Of a stretch of 63,927 bases of DNA, positions 1 through 9,182 are shown in pieces. Both the position numbers and the translations under genes were made by a program. Under the pieces are notes generated by a model, which ran no database searches, was not told the origin of the DNA, and was given only the letters and a program-made list of their open reading frames with translations. Location: the NCBI GenBank assembly GCA_028697725.1, contig JAQVEG010000011.1, positions 1-63,927 of the forward strand, given 5' to 3'. Position 1 is the stretch's first letter. Each line of letters begins with the position of its first letter. The DNA is from Anaerostipes sp. (GTDB lineage: Bacteria > Bacillota > Clostridia > Lachnospirales > Lachnospiraceae).

Positions 1-444
1 CATAAGATTGATGATGAATTTTTCACTTATAAAGCGGTTATGAATGCAAAAAAGATTGTTACCATCAGTCAAAGACTTTGTTTGTATCGAATGAGAGAAT
101 CAGGAGTGATGTTGTCATATGATGCCCATGAGGAAACCATGATTCAGGATCGATTGGAATATTTAACAGAACGATATGAGTTAGTGTCAAAAAAATATAA
201 AGAATTAAAAAGCGACTATTTAGATAATCTGCAGGATAATTTGATTCGATTAAAACGTGAAAGCTACTGGTATCAGGAAACACACCAAAGGGTAAAAACT
301 ACGATGAAGCAGTATTTAAGAGAAGTGATAAAAAGTGACATATCATGGAAGAAGAAATATTCATTTATTCGAGGATTCTTATGTGAGGAGAAACAAAAGA
401 GCGAGAATAAAAATCAACAAAAAGAACGAGAGCTGTTTAAATAA
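1..444 (+). CDS. Glycosyltransferase family 2, C-terminal part (cut by left edge)
   Basis: The reading frame is open from base 1, so this is the tail of a gene that starts outside the window. The first visible residues (HKIDDEFFTYK) are the conserved stretch that follows the catalytic domain of many GT-A family 2 transferases, where an acidic pair precedes a Tyr/Phe-rich segment. The last 80 residues are charged and helical (about residues 45-145 of the visible part) with no membrane segment. It is followed after 18 bases by another transferase gene, so it belongs to the same polysaccharide operon. The sugar donor cannot be read from the sequence. Confidence 0.75.
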   Translation, partial: HKIDDEFFTYKAVMNAKKIVTISQRLCLYRMRESGVMLSYDAHEETMIQDRLEYLTERYELVSKKYKELKSDYLDNLQDNLIRLKRESYWYQETHQRVKTTMKQYLREVIKSDISWKKKYSFIRGFLCEEKQKSENKNQQKERELFK

Positions 445-462
445 TGGGAAAGGATAGATATT

Positions 463-1467
463 ATGACGCATTTTCTTCAAAGAGCATATCATTTGATTCA
501 AAGAATTATCAAAGAAAGTAAAATATATCCTCAAAACAAGAAGAATTTTGGAACCCATATTGCCAAAGTAATCTTTCGAGATGGTCTGATTCCGCCGGGG
601 AAATCCAGTGAATATATCTCTCAAATTGAAGCATATATTCATGAGGAAATGAGAGGATTTGTTCGCAATTATAAAATAGAAAAGATTGATGAAAGAAAAG
701 AAAAATACCCTGGATTTGATAAAGTTCCAGTGTGGTTATGCTGGTGGCAGGGCGAAGAAAGTATGCCAGAATTAGTAAAAATGTGTTATACAAGATTAAA
801 GCAATCAATTCCTCAGGATTTGATGGAACTACATTTTATTACCTTTGATAATTACAAAGATTACGTCATTTTTCCAGAGCATATAATGAAAAAATACCAT
901 GAGAAAAAGATTACAATGACAACCCTTTCTGATATGTTAAGATTTGAATTATTAAGCCGTTATGGTGGATTTTGGATGGATGCAACCGTTTTTTTTACTG
1001 GAGAATTTCCAAAAGAATTTTTGGACAAACCATTTTACTCACAGAAAATGTACGATCCTATAAAGTGCAGCAGAGAAGCTTGTAAGGGAAGATGGTGTGG
1101 ATTTTTTATGACAGGGTATTCCTATAATCCGCTTTTTTCATTTGTAAGAGATGCATTTTATCATTGGTGGAAACGATTTGATACCATTGTGGATTATGTC
1201 CTCATTGATTATTTAATATTGGAAGGTTATAAGAATTATCCAGAGATAAAAAAACTCATTGATGATGTACCAGACAATAACGTTGATATCTTTGAGTTGT
1301 ATCAAAAATTAAATGAGCCATATACTAGGGAATTATATGAAGAACTTACAAAAAACAATGTGATTCATAAGCTTACATATAAGATGGAATTACACAAACA
1401 AACATCAGATGGACAAGATACTTTGTATGGATATTTATTAAAGGATGTGTATCAAAATGAGAGATAA
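463..1467 (+). CDS. Capsular polysaccharide synthesis-type glycosyltransferase (GT32-like)
   Basis: A 334-residue protein of the capsular polysaccharide synthesis family, related to GT32 mannosyl/galactosyltransferases. Diagnostic features are the WWQGEESMP segment near residue 90, where the family has a W-x-G-x-x-x-x-P motif, and the stretch around residues 157-175 containing DMLRFELLSRYGG followed by FWMDAT, whose Asp residues act as the DxD-like nucleotide-sugar/metal site in this family. It would transfer a sugar to the growing cell-surface polysaccharide at the inner face of the membrane. The start has an AGGATAG ribosome site. The gene overlaps the next glycosyltransferase by about 11 bases, which suggests coupled translation. 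The exact sugar is unknown. Confidence 0.8.
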   Translation: MTHFLQRAYHLIQRIIKESKIYPQNKKNFGTHIAKVIFRDGLIPPGKSSEYISQIEAYIHEEMRGFVRNYKIEKIDERKEKYPGFDKVPVWLCWWQGEESMPELVKMCYTRLKQSIPQDLMELHFITFDNYKDYVIFPEHIMKKYHEKKITMTTLSDMLRFELLSRYGGFWMDATVFFTGEFPKEFLDKPFYSQKMYDPIKCSREACKGRWCGFFMTGYSYNPLFSFVRDAFYHWWKRFDTIVDYVLIDYLILEGYKNYPEIKKLIDDVPDNNVDIFELYQKLNEPYTRELYEELTKNNVIHKLTYKMELHKQTSDGQDTLYGYLLKDVYQNER

Positions 1468-2413
1468 AGTTAGTATAATTATTCCCGTCTATAACAGCGA
1501 GGATTCCATAAATCGATGTGTAAATTCAATGGAAGAAAATACATATGAAAATTATGAGATTATTTTAATTGAAGATTGTTCCAGTGACCGAAGCTTTGAA
1601 ACATGTAAGAAATTAGAAAGAAAATATGATAATATAGTATGTATACAAAATAGTATGAACCGTGGTGTTTCTTATACGAGAAATCAAGGGTTAAAGAAAG
1701 CATCTGGAAAATATCTCATGTTTGTTGACAGTGATGACTGGGTAGAAAAAGATTATGTTGAAACCTTTGTAAACACAATAATAAAAGAGCAAACCAATTT
1801 AGTTATTTCAGGCTATGTAAATCATGATGAGGTGCAAAATGGGAGAACTGATATCTTTGGATTTCCTGATATTGATACAAGCAGGAAAATAGATTATAAA
1901 GAGTGTTTAGAGAAGCTATATGAAGATCGATTGATTCAGATTCTATGGAACAAGATATTCCTTATGGATATTGTAAAAGAAAATGAGATTTATTTTGACG
2001 AGACAATCAGCATTGGGGAAGATTTTAGATTTGTTCTCAAATACATAGAGAAAATGAAGCAACCAGAGATTATTCTTTTAAATAGGCCTTTATATCATTA
2101 TATGAGAGATAATCCAAACTCCTTAATGTCGGCAGCAAAGCTGGCAAATATTGATGAGATTCTTGTGAATTTAAGAATGATGAAGGAACTCTTAGGTGAG
2201 AAGAAAGAGGACATTGAAGCTGAGTTGATACAGGAGAGAGAACAACAAGTACAACTATATGCGTATTTTATTTATCGGAATTCTGTCTATACAAAGCAAG
2301 AGAAGAAAGAATTATTACAACAATTGGATCCAAAAAGATGGAAAGAGCTTTATCGAAGAAACAGAGAATTGGTAATGAAAGAAAAGATAAGTGGAATTGT
2401 GCGTAGGAGGTAA
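1457..2413 (+). CDS. Glycosyltransferase family 2
   Basis: A GT-A fold family 2 transferase of about 318 residues. The N-terminus carries the nucleotide-binding strand VSIIIPVYN and the loop D-C-S-S-D, and VDSDDW at about residues 90-95 is the metal-binding DxD-type motif. The GEDFRF motif in the second half is the usual catalytic-base region. I chose ATG 1457 over the in-frame ATG at 1445, because AAAGG at 1440-1444 abuts 1445 but lies about 12 bases from 1457, and because family members begin directly with D-K-V-S-I-I. It sits in a run of transferases with tiny gaps, so it is one step of the same surface glycan pathway. Confidence 0.85.
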   Translation: MRDKVSIIIPVYNSEDSINRCVNSMEENTYENYEIILIEDCSSDRSFETCKKLERKYDNIVCIQNSMNRGVSYTRNQGLKKASGKYLMFVDSDDWVEKDYVETFVNTIIKEQTNLVISGYVNHDEVQNGRTDIFGFPDIDTSRKIDYKECLEKLYEDRLIQILWNKIFLMDIVKENEIYFDETISIGEDFRFVLKYIEKMKQPEIILLNRPLYHYMRDNPNSLMSAAKLANIDEILVNLRMMKELLGEKKEDIEAELIQEREQQVQLYAYFIYRNSVYTKQEKKELLQQLDPKRWKELYRRNRELVMKEKISGIVRRR

Positions 2414-3288
2414 TGATTTTGAATATAAAAGCAAAGTTGATAGAAAGATATGCTATGAAAAAAGCTGGAATTGGGACTGGCCTTCCAAAAAGTTCAGGTG
2501 TAACAAGCATAAAAAGAAAAAAGCCTATTATTATTTCGCTTACTTCATTTCCAGCAAGAATTAAAGATGTAGATAAAACAATTCTATCTTTATTAAAGCA
2601 GGATGTTAAACCAGATAAAGTAATTTTATGGTTAGCAACAATGCAATTTCCCAAACAAGAAGGTGATTTACCACCAAGTATTTTGAAGTTAAAGAAGTTT
2701 GGCTTAGAAATTGGATGGTACAATAAAGATATAAGATCATATAAAAAACTAATTCCAACATTGAGAGAGAATCCAGATGCTGTGATTGTAACAGTTGATG
2801 ATGATTGGTATTATTCAAAACGATTTTTAAAAGTGTTATTAGAAGAACATGAAGAACACCCAAGAGACATTATTTGCAATTTAGTTACACATCCACAATT
2901 TGATGAGAAGAATCGATTGCGTTCAAATAAAAAAGAGATAGACTACAGAGGAACATCAAGCTATTTTAATAAGCAGGTTGGATCAGATGGAGTGTTATAT
3001 CCACCATATACATTGGATGAAAAGGTATTAGATGAGGACTGCTTTATGAAAATTGCACCTACAAATGATGATATTTGGCTTTGGGCAATGGCAGTAAAAA
3101 AAGGAACAAAGATAAGACTAGCAAAGAATCCAGAAAGATGTATGTATATGACAAATGCAGAAATACAAACGGAAACATCATTGAATCGTATCAATAGTCA
3201 AGGTACAATATACGAAGATGTTACAAATGCAATGTTAAATACATTTCCAGAGATTTTTCAGAGATTAAAAGAACATGGAGAAGGTTGA
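2413..3288 (+). CDS. Glycosyltransferase-like protein with DDD motif
   Basis: About 291 residues. It opens with a basic N-terminal segment, then IIISLTSFPARI (near residue 40), and has VTVDDDWYYS near residue 130. This arrangement is that of a group of family 2-like glycosyltransferases that act on cell-surface glycans, the DDD being the probable metal site. Start choice is open: ATG 2413 overlaps the stop of the previous gene by one base but is only 2 bases after AGGAGG (2405-2410), while TTG 2419 is 8 bases away, the normal distance. The true protein may therefore be two residues shorter. No membrane helix is visible. The donor and acceptor are unknown. Confidence 0.72.
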   Translation: MILNIKAKLIERYAMKKAGIGTGLPKSSGVTSIKRKKPIIISLTSFPARIKDVDKTILSLLKQDVKPDKVILWLATMQFPKQEGDLPPSILKLKKFGLEIGWYNKDIRSYKKLIPTLRENPDAVIVTVDDDWYYSKRFLKVLLEEHEEHPRDIICNLVTHPQFDEKNRLRSNKKEIDYRGTSSYFNKQVGSDGVLYPPYTLDEKVLDEDCFMKIAPTNDDIWLWAMAVKKGTKIRLAKNPERCMYMTNAEIQTETSLNRINSQGTIYEDVTNAMLNTFPEIFQRLKEHGEG

Positions 3289-3290
3289 GA

Positions 3291-4274
3291 ATGGATAGAG
3301 TTAGTATAATTGTGCCGGTATATAATGTTGAGAAATATTTAAAGAAATGTATTAGCAGTATTATCAATCAGACATATATAAACTGGGAATTACTATTGAT
3401 AGATGATGGTTCTACCGATAATAGTGGTTTGATTTGTGATGAATTTGTTGAAAGAGACCAAAGGATACAAGTATATCACATGAAAAATCATGGGGTAGCA
3501 GCAGCAAGGAACAAAGGATTAGAAATTGCAAAAGGAAAATATGTTTTCTTTATTGACAGTGACGATTATATTGATTCTAAATATTTGGAACATTTTTTAA
3601 TGAATTCAAGTGCTGATTTCTTATGCTCTGGGTATCAAAACAGGAGAGATGAGGATTCAGAAAGTAAAATTAGTGTTAATAGATATGAGCCATTGAAAAT
3701 ATCAGTGAGTGAATATAAAAAAAACTATATGAAATACAAAATTATGAGAAATTTTGTTCCTATGGTTAGATTTAAGATGAATATTATTCAAAAAAGTAAG
3801 ATTAGATTTGATGAGAATGTAAAACTTGGAGAGGATGTTAGATTTAATTTAAAATACTTAAACAACTGTAAGGAGATTGAAGTTACATCTTATACAGATT
3901 ATGTTTACTGGTATCATCAATCTAGTGCTACAGGTAGATTCTTTGAAAATCGTATTGAGAAAGAAAGAGAAGAATGTATGTTAACGGAGGAATTTTTTGG
4001 GGAAACAACTGGGGAAAATTTTTTCCGGTATTACTGTTGGCATGCGGCAATCGGACATTATGAAAGAATTTTACGAGAAAAGCCAGAATGCAAGAAAAAG
4101 GTAAAACGATTATTGAAACAGACTTACAATGATATCTACTTTCGACAATCAATGAAGTATATGTGGAAACAGGGAACAAAAGATATGAAAATTGAAGCTA
4201 TATGCATTTATTTTCATGTTCCAAATCTTTGTTCTGTCATTTTGAACATAATAGGAAAAATAAAAAAACAATAG
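3291..4274 (+). CDS. Glycosyltransferase family 2
   Basis: A family 2 transferase of about 327 residues. VSIIVPVYN at the N-terminus, DDGSTDNSG near residue 40, the segment KNHGVAAARN, and FIDSDDYI near residue 88 together mark the GT-A catalytic domain. LGEDVRF in the second half is the typical post-catalytic motif. A TTG codon at 3285 is in frame, but ATG 3291 lies 6 bases after GGAGAAGG and is preferred. It overlaps nothing and follows the DDD-type transferase by 2 bases. It closely resembles the gene at 1457 in domain plan, so the two probably arose by duplication within this kind of cluster. Confidence 0.85.
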   Translation: MDRVSIIVPVYNVEKYLKKCISSIINQTYINWELLLIDDGSTDNSGLICDEFVERDQRIQVYHMKNHGVAAARNKGLEIAKGKYVFFIDSDDYIDSKYLEHFLMNSSADFLCSGYQNRRDEDSESKISVNRYEPLKISVSEYKKNYMKYKIMRNFVPMVRFKMNIIQKSKIRFDENVKLGEDVRFNLKYLNNCKEIEVTSYTDYVYWYHQSSATGRFFENRIEKEREECMLTEEFFGETTGENFFRYYCWHAAIGHYERILREKPECKKKVKRLLKQTYNDIYFRQSMKYMWKQGTKDMKIEAICIYFHVPNLCSVILNIIGKIKKQ

Positions 4275-4287
4275 AAAGGATGTAATC

Positions 4288-5130
4288 ATGGAACAACACT
4301 GGACGACAATAATTAAGCCCAAAGCAAAATTACTTGATTTAAACTTAAAAGAAGTTTGGCATTATAGAGATTTGATTATCATGTTTGTAAAAAGAGATTT
4401 TGCAACATTATATAAACAAACAATATTAGGACCATTGTGGATTATTCTAAATCCATTAATGACAACAGTAATCTACAATATCGTATTTGGAGGAATTGCG
4501 AGCATTCCAACAGATGGAATGCCATCTTTTATATTTTATATGGCGGGGAATACAGTTTGGACCTATTTTGCGGCGTGTTTAAATAAGACTTCCACAACCT
4601 TTACAGCAAATTCAGCTATCTTTGGAAAGGTATACTTTCCAAGACTTGTAATGCCCATATCAACAATTATTTCAGGAATTATAAACTTTTTTATTCAATT
4701 TGTTATGTTCCTAGGTTTTATGTTCTTCTTTATGATTCGAGGGTCAGCGATACAACCCAATCTATGGATTTTGTTGACGCCAGTTCTTTTGATTCAAATA
4801 GGAATTTTAGGAATGGGGTTCGGAATTATTATATCCTCTTTGACGACAAAATATCGTGATTTAACTGTGTTGGTTACATTTGGTGTTCAATTATGGATGT
4901 ATGCATCACCAGTGGTGTATCCTATTTCTCAGATTCCTTCTAAGTGGGCAGGACTTCTTATGTTAAATCCTATGGCGCCAATTCTAGAAACATTCAGATA
5001 TGCTTACTTGGGTTCAGGAAAAGTACCAGTGTTTTATTTGTGTATTGGTATGATTTTAACATTGATTGTTTTGTTTATTGGAATTGTAATATTCAATCGA
5101 GTAGAAAAAACATTTATGGATACGGTATAG
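4288..5130 (+). CDS. ABC polysaccharide exporter, membrane subunit (Wzm/RfbA/TagG-like)
   Basis: A 280-residue ABC-2 type permease with an amphipathic N-terminus and about six hydrophobic segments. FVKRDFATLYKQT near residue 32 and LGPLWIILNP near residue 48 are the conserved cytoplasmic helix and first membrane-segment motif of O-antigen, teichoic acid and capsule exporters. ASPVVYP and LNPMAPI near residues 208-233 are the second conserved block. It forms the channel through which a lipid-linked glycan made inside the cell is flipped out. The ATPase subunit follows after 10 bases. The ribosome site is AAAGGATG. Specificity for teichoic acid or another polymer cannot be assigned. Confidence 0.9.
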   Translation: MEQHWTTIIKPKAKLLDLNLKEVWHYRDLIIMFVKRDFATLYKQTILGPLWIILNPLMTTVIYNIVFGGIASIPTDGMPSFIFYMAGNTVWTYFAACLNKTSTTFTANSAIFGKVYFPRLVMPISTIISGIINFFIQFVMFLGFMFFFMIRGSAIQPNLWILLTPVLLIQIGILGMGFGIIISSLTTKYRDLTVLVTFGVQLWMYASPVVYPISQIPSKWAGLLMLNPMAPILETFRYAYLGSGKVPVFYLCIGMILTLIVLFIGIVIFNRVEKTFMDTV

Positions 5131-5140
5131 GAGGAACACA

Positions 5141-6412
5141 ATGGGAAATCAAGAAATAGCAATTAAAATAGAAAATTTATATAAAAGATATCGTCTTGGT
5201 GCCATCGGTGGAGGAACGCTTACAGCTGATTTACAAAGTTGGTGGGCAGTGAAACGAGGAAAAGAAGATCCTAATACACAGATTGGTTCAGAAAACCATC
5301 AAAAACATGGAACTTTTATGGCGGTAGATGGAATTGATTTTGAGATTTATAAAGGTCAAAGGGTAGGAATTATTGGTGGTAATGGAGCAGGAAAGTCAAC
5401 AACTCTTAAGATGTTATCTCGTGTGACAGCTCCAACAGAAGGCGAGATAAAGATTAATGGAAGAATCTCTAGTATGTTAGAAGTGGGAACAGGATTTCAT
5501 CCAGAACTTACAGGACGTGAAAATATTTATCTTAATGGAGCAATTCTTGGAATGACACATGCTGAGGTGGACATGAAGATAGAGAGTATTATTGATTTTT
5601 CTGAATGTAGAGAGTTTATTGATACTCCCGTAAAACGTTATTCTTCTGGAATGTATGTGAAGCTTGCTTTTGCAGTTTCATCACATTTGGATTCTGAAAT
5701 ACTTATCATGGATGAAGTATTGGCAGTTGGAGATATGAAGTTTCAGCAAAAGTGTTTGAATAAGATGAAGCAGTTAGCAGAAGATGAAGGGCGAACGATT
5801 CTTTATGTAAGTCATAACATGTCAACAATTACTCAACTATGCAATCGATGTATTGTGTTGAAAAAAGGAAAAATAGTATTTGATGGTGATGTGGATGAAG
5901 CAATTAAAATCTATATGGATAACGGCTTGGATTCTGAGATCAGAAAACATTATGATTCCTATGTTCGACCATCTTGGTTACAGCTAGATGATTTAAGAAT
6001 TACAGAAGCTGGATTTATGGAAAAAGACTCTAATATTTATTTTGACAATGAACCAATCTTGTTAAATGTAAAATGGAGAAATAAAAAAGAAATTCACAAC
6101 TTGTGTTTACGCTGGGAAATTAGAACATCAGATGGTATTCCGATAGGGACATCTTTAATTGAAAACTTTTATAATAGTGATGGAAGTAATGAAGGGAATA
6201 TTACTTTGGCATATCAGTTTCCGAATTTAACAGAAGGAGAATTTATATCCATGATTACAGTTTACTATAAAGATGAATTTGGAAATAATATCAATGTAGA
6301 TTGTGTTCCGGGACCTTCGTTTGAAAAGAAGTTAGTGCAGGAGAAGAAAATAGTATGGGATGCACTTCATTGGGGATATGTAGAGTTTGGGGAACCTGAA
6401 TTAAAGGGGTGA
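5141..6412 (+). CDS. ABC polysaccharide exporter, ATP-binding subunit with Wzt-type C-domain
   Basis: 423 residues. The nucleotide-binding domain covers about residues 8-250: Walker A GGNGAGKST, the segment LEVGTGFHPELTGREN that is specific to polysaccharide-exporting ABC proteins, the signature YSSGM, Walker B ILIMDEVLAVGD and the switch histidine in VSHNM. A second domain from about residue 275 to the end is beta-rich and matches the position of the Wzt C-terminal carbohydrate-binding domain, which in O-antigen export recognises a terminal modification on the finished chain. This implies that the partner glycan may carry such a cap. It is paired with the permease upstream and overlaps the next transferase start region. 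Confidence 0.9.
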   Translation: MGNQEIAIKIENLYKRYRLGAIGGGTLTADLQSWWAVKRGKEDPNTQIGSENHQKHGTFMAVDGIDFEIYKGQRVGIIGGNGAGKSTTLKMLSRVTAPTEGEIKINGRISSMLEVGTGFHPELTGRENIYLNGAILGMTHAEVDMKIESIIDFSECREFIDTPVKRYSSGMYVKLAFAVSSHLDSEILIMDEVLAVGDMKFQQKCLNKMKQLAEDEGRTILYVSHNMSTITQLCNRCIVLKKGKIVFDGDVDEAIKIYMDNGLDSEIRKHYDSYVRPSWLQLDDLRITEAGFMEKDSNIYFDNEPILLNVKWRNKKEIHNLCLRWEIRTSDGIPIGTSLIENFYNSDGSNEGNITLAYQFPNLTEGEFISMITVYYKDEFGNNINVDCVPGPSFEKKLVQEKKIVWDALHWGYVEFGEPELKG

Positions 6413-6417
6413 TAAGG

Positions 6418-7359
6418 ATGGATAAAAAAGTAGAGCCATTAGTATCAGTTATTCTTCCTGTGTATAAAGTCGAGCAATATGTTGAAACGTGTATCCAGAG
6501 TATTTTAAATCAAACTTATCAAAAACTAGAAATTATTATTGTAAATGATGGAACACCTGATCAGAGTATGAAGATAGCTGAAAAAGTCGCAAAAGATGAT
6601 AAACGAACGATTTTCATAAATAAGGAGAATGGTGGATTAAGCTCGGCTAGAAATGCGGGGTTAGAAGTAGCTCAGGGGGAGTTTGTTTTTTTTGTTGATT
6701 CAGATGATAAGATACATAGTAAGACAATTGAAATCTTAATAAGTGAAATGAAAGATGATGTTGATATTTCAGTTATTGCTTTTAAAAAAGTTATATCCTT
6801 AAAAGAAAATGAGGATGTCATAGAGAGAGCTGAATTTAAATATATTTCAGGATTAGATGCTTTAAAATTATATTTGGATGATAATACGGCATATTGGATT
6901 GTGTCTTGGGGTAAATTATATCGAAAAAGTTTGTTTGAAAATATAAGATTTCCGTTGGGAAAAATTCATGAAGATGAGTACACAACATATCAATTAATTT
7001 ATGAAGCTAGGAAAGTTGCGTATTCGAATTTGGAAATATATTATTATTTGCAACGAAGTGACAGTATAAAGGGGAGTATTGACCTATCAAAACGAATGCA
7101 CTACATGGAAGCATTGGTTTTACGAAATGAATTTTTAAAGAAAAAGAAATTATCAGAGATGTACAAACAAGATGCAGGAAGAGCTTTGTATCTCTTATAC
7201 AAATATCGAGATATAATAAGAGATGAAAACCTAGACAACGATATACTACAAAAAAAATTAAATAATTTATATCTAAAGTGGATAAAGGTGAATTTTCAAA
7301 CCTTAAATTGGAAAGAGAAAATAGGATGCATAATGAATTGCGTGTTAAGACGTTGGTAA
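6418..7359 (+). CDS. Glycosyltransferase family 2
   Basis: A family 2 transferase of about 313 residues: VSVILPVYKVEQYV near residue 9, NDGTPDQS near residue 41, NGGLSSARN near residue 73 and FVDSDD near residue 92. The second half carries HEDEYTTY, equivalent to the DDE-F-T-Y motif of the fragment at the left edge. An in-frame GTG at 6409 overlaps the stop of the exporter ATPase, but ATG 6418 lies 6 bases after AAAGGGGTG and is the better start. It is transcribed with the exporter genes and probably adds a sugar to the exported glycan. Confidence 0.85.
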   Translation: MDKKVEPLVSVILPVYKVEQYVETCIQSILNQTYQKLEIIIVNDGTPDQSMKIAEKVAKDDKRTIFINKENGGLSSARNAGLEVAQGEFVFFVDSDDKIHSKTIEILISEMKDDVDISVIAFKKVISLKENEDVIERAEFKYISGLDALKLYLDDNTAYWIVSWGKLYRKSLFENIRFPLGKIHEDEYTTYQLIYEARKVAYSNLEIYYYLQRSDSIKGSIDLSKRMHYMEALVLRNEFLKKKKLSEMYKQDAGRALYLLYKYRDIIRDENLDNDILQKKLNNLYLKWIKVNFQTLNWKEKIGCIMNCVLRRW

Positions 7360-7374
7360 TGGTAGAGGAGAGAT

Positions 7375-8247
7375 ATGAAGAGTAAATTAGTTTCAGCTAT
7401 TATAACTACATATAAAAGAAGGTCTAAAATGCTGGACAAGGCGGTTCAAAGTGTGCTGATGCAAACTTATGATAATATGGAGTTACTGATAGTGGATGAC
7501 AATAAAAATAACAATCCTTTGTGTGCAGAACTTCGACAATATGTCGATTCGCTGAAGAATCAAAAAGTTCGTTATATAAAGCAAAAAGGTAACAAAGGAG
7601 CATGTGCAGCTAGAAATCTTGGGATGGAATGTGCAAAAGGAGATTATTTTGCATTTTTGGATGATGATGATTTATGGGAACCAGAGAAGATTGAAAAGCA
7701 AGTGAAATTATTTCAGAATGATTCAATTGGAATGGTATTTTGTAAGGGAGTGGAAATCAATGATAATACAAATCCACCTAAAATATATGATTATTATTCC
7801 ACTAAAACATTTAAATCAGAGGTAAATTTTGATGACATGATAAATTGGGATTACATAGGAACTACATCACAAGCGATAATTACAAGAAAGTGCTGGGAAA
7901 AAGTTGGTGGATTTTATGAAAAATTACCTGCGAGACAAGATTATGAAATGTGGATTCGAATAAGTCTTGATTTCAGGATTTTAGGTGTACCTGAACCGCT
8001 TTTTCAGTATATTCAACATGGAGAAGAGCAGATAACAAAGAGTTTTTGGAAAGCATTTCAAGGGAATCGTTTATTATATAAAAAGCATAAGAACGATAGA
8101 AGTAATTGTTCATTTAAAAGAGATTTTCTAGACGCTATTTATTGGAGATTTAAAGATAAAGATGGTTGGTATAAGTATTATTTTTTTGTATTGCTTATGA
8201 TACAGCAAATTAGATTGAAGATATTTCATCCTGAGGTGTTCGCATAG
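7375..8247 (+). CDS. Glycosyltransferase family 2
   Basis: A 290-residue family 2 transferase of a slightly different subgroup from its neighbours: SAIITTYKRR at the N-terminus, VDDNKNNN near residue 40, the acceptor-region motif GNKGACAARN near residue 72, FLDDDDLWEPEK near residue 95 (metal site) and ARQDYEMWIRIS near residue 187, which is the catalytic-base region of this group. The start has a GAGGAGAG ribosome site. The last 60 residues are basic and aromatic and could lie along the membrane. It is the last recognisable transferase of the cluster. Confidence 0.85.
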   Translation: MKSKLVSAIITTYKRRSKMLDKAVQSVLMQTYDNMELLIVDDNKNNNPLCAELRQYVDSLKNQKVRYIKQKGNKGACAARNLGMECAKGDYFAFLDDDDLWEPEKIEKQVKLFQNDSIGMVFCKGVEINDNTNPPKIYDYYSTKTFKSEVNFDDMINWDYIGTTSQAIITRKCWEKVGGFYEKLPARQDYEMWIRISLDFRILGVPEPLFQYIQHGEEQITKSFWKAFQGNRLLYKKHKNDRSNCSFKRDFLDAIYWRFKDKDGWYKYYFFVLLMIQQIRLKIFHPEVFA

Positions 8248-8249
8248 GC

Positions 8250-8615
8250 GTGGAAGAAAAAGCAATTTACCAAATCTATCACTTAGAAGCACAAATTAAA
8301 GAAGATGCAGATCAATTGTTAGAATTAATCTATAAGTTATATTCATACATTTTAGATAATTATGAAGAGTTGGGAGGTTCAGAGGATATGAAAGAACTAT
8401 TGCCAGGAGCGATGGAATTGCCATTAGACAAGTATCGAAAGCAGATAGATGAACTAACTCAAGAAAAGGAAGAAGCACAAAAACAAGTGGAAAACCTAGT
8501 GAAGAAAGATAAACTTACGGAGATTTTGCTAGAGCAGAATCGGTTAGATGAACTGATGAAAAGCAGAGAAGATGAAAGCTTTTATCAAGAATTACTAAAT
8601 GAGTTTCAATTATAA
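8250..8615 (+). CDS. Small coiled-coil protein of unknown function
   Basis: A 121-residue acidic protein that I do not recognise. It starts at GTG 8250, two bases after the stop of the previous transferase, and has no good ribosome site of its own, so it is probably translated by coupling. Residues 10-40 are helical with leucine/isoleucine spacing, and residues 60-110 are strongly charged (many Glu and Lys) with a heptad-like pattern that suggests a coiled coil. There is no signal peptide, membrane segment or cysteine. Its place at the end of the transferase run hints at a scaffold or regulatory partner of the glycan machinery, but this is only positional inference. Confidence 0.55.
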   Translation: MEEKAIYQIYHLEAQIKEDADQLLELIYKLYSYILDNYEELGGSEDMKELLPGAMELPLDKYRKQIDELTQEKEEAQKQVENLVKKDKLTEILLEQNRLDELMKSREDESFYQELLNEFQL

Positions 8616-8752
8616 GTAAAAACGATGTGAAAATTATGATAATCCAGCAGATGGATTGATTTGGATGATTCGGTGTACTAGTTGAGATATATCAATGGAT
8701 TTGATACTATATACATAGGTATGTAGAGGACATGTATAGAAGGAGATTCAAC

Positions 8753-9166
8753 ATGACGAAAAATTTCACGTAACAGGGCTTTGTGTTCCTGAAAAGAACT
8801 ACATGGTTGATATGACAAGTCGTGTAGAAGAAATTGTCCACAATTATGTAGAAGAAGGAAAGTATTTTACGATCAATCGTGCAAGACAATATGGAAAGAC
8901 AACGTTGCTGTATCTTCTAGAGAAGCGTTTGCAGGATGATTATGTTGTGATTCGTCTAAGTTTTGAAGCAGCAGATGAATGGTTTGAATCATTGTATACA
9001 CTTGCCCAAGGATTTTCAAGAAAAATCGAAAGAGTTCTTAGAAGACAGGGTGTTTCAGATGAAGAATCAAGGATATATGTTAAGTTTTAATTTTAACAAA
9101 AAGAAAAAAATAGGCATACACAGAATAGAATATAACGGAAAGAGCATTCTGGAAGTTGTAGTCTAG
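8753..9166 (+). pseudogene. Remnant of AAA-ATPase / PD-(D/E)XK nuclease-like protein
   Basis: The segment carries the start and the end of a family common in Lachnospiraceae (an AAA-ATPase-like domain followed by a PD-(D/E)XK-like C-terminus), with most of the middle missing. After a good ribosome site (GAAGGAGA) ATG 8753 opens a frame that stops after six codons. Adding one base to the A-run at about 8758-8763 restores K-F-H-V-T-G-L-C-V-P followed by YMVDMTSR and the Walker-type segment RQYGKTTLL. This frame ends at about 9090. In another frame, 9066-9166 encodes a tail (MLSFNFNKKK, then SILEVVV before the stop) that looks like the C-terminus of the same family. Intact members are around 500-600 residues, so several hundred codons have been deleted. 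Confidence 0.7.
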
Positions 9167-9182
9167 GAGATAGGAAATCAAT

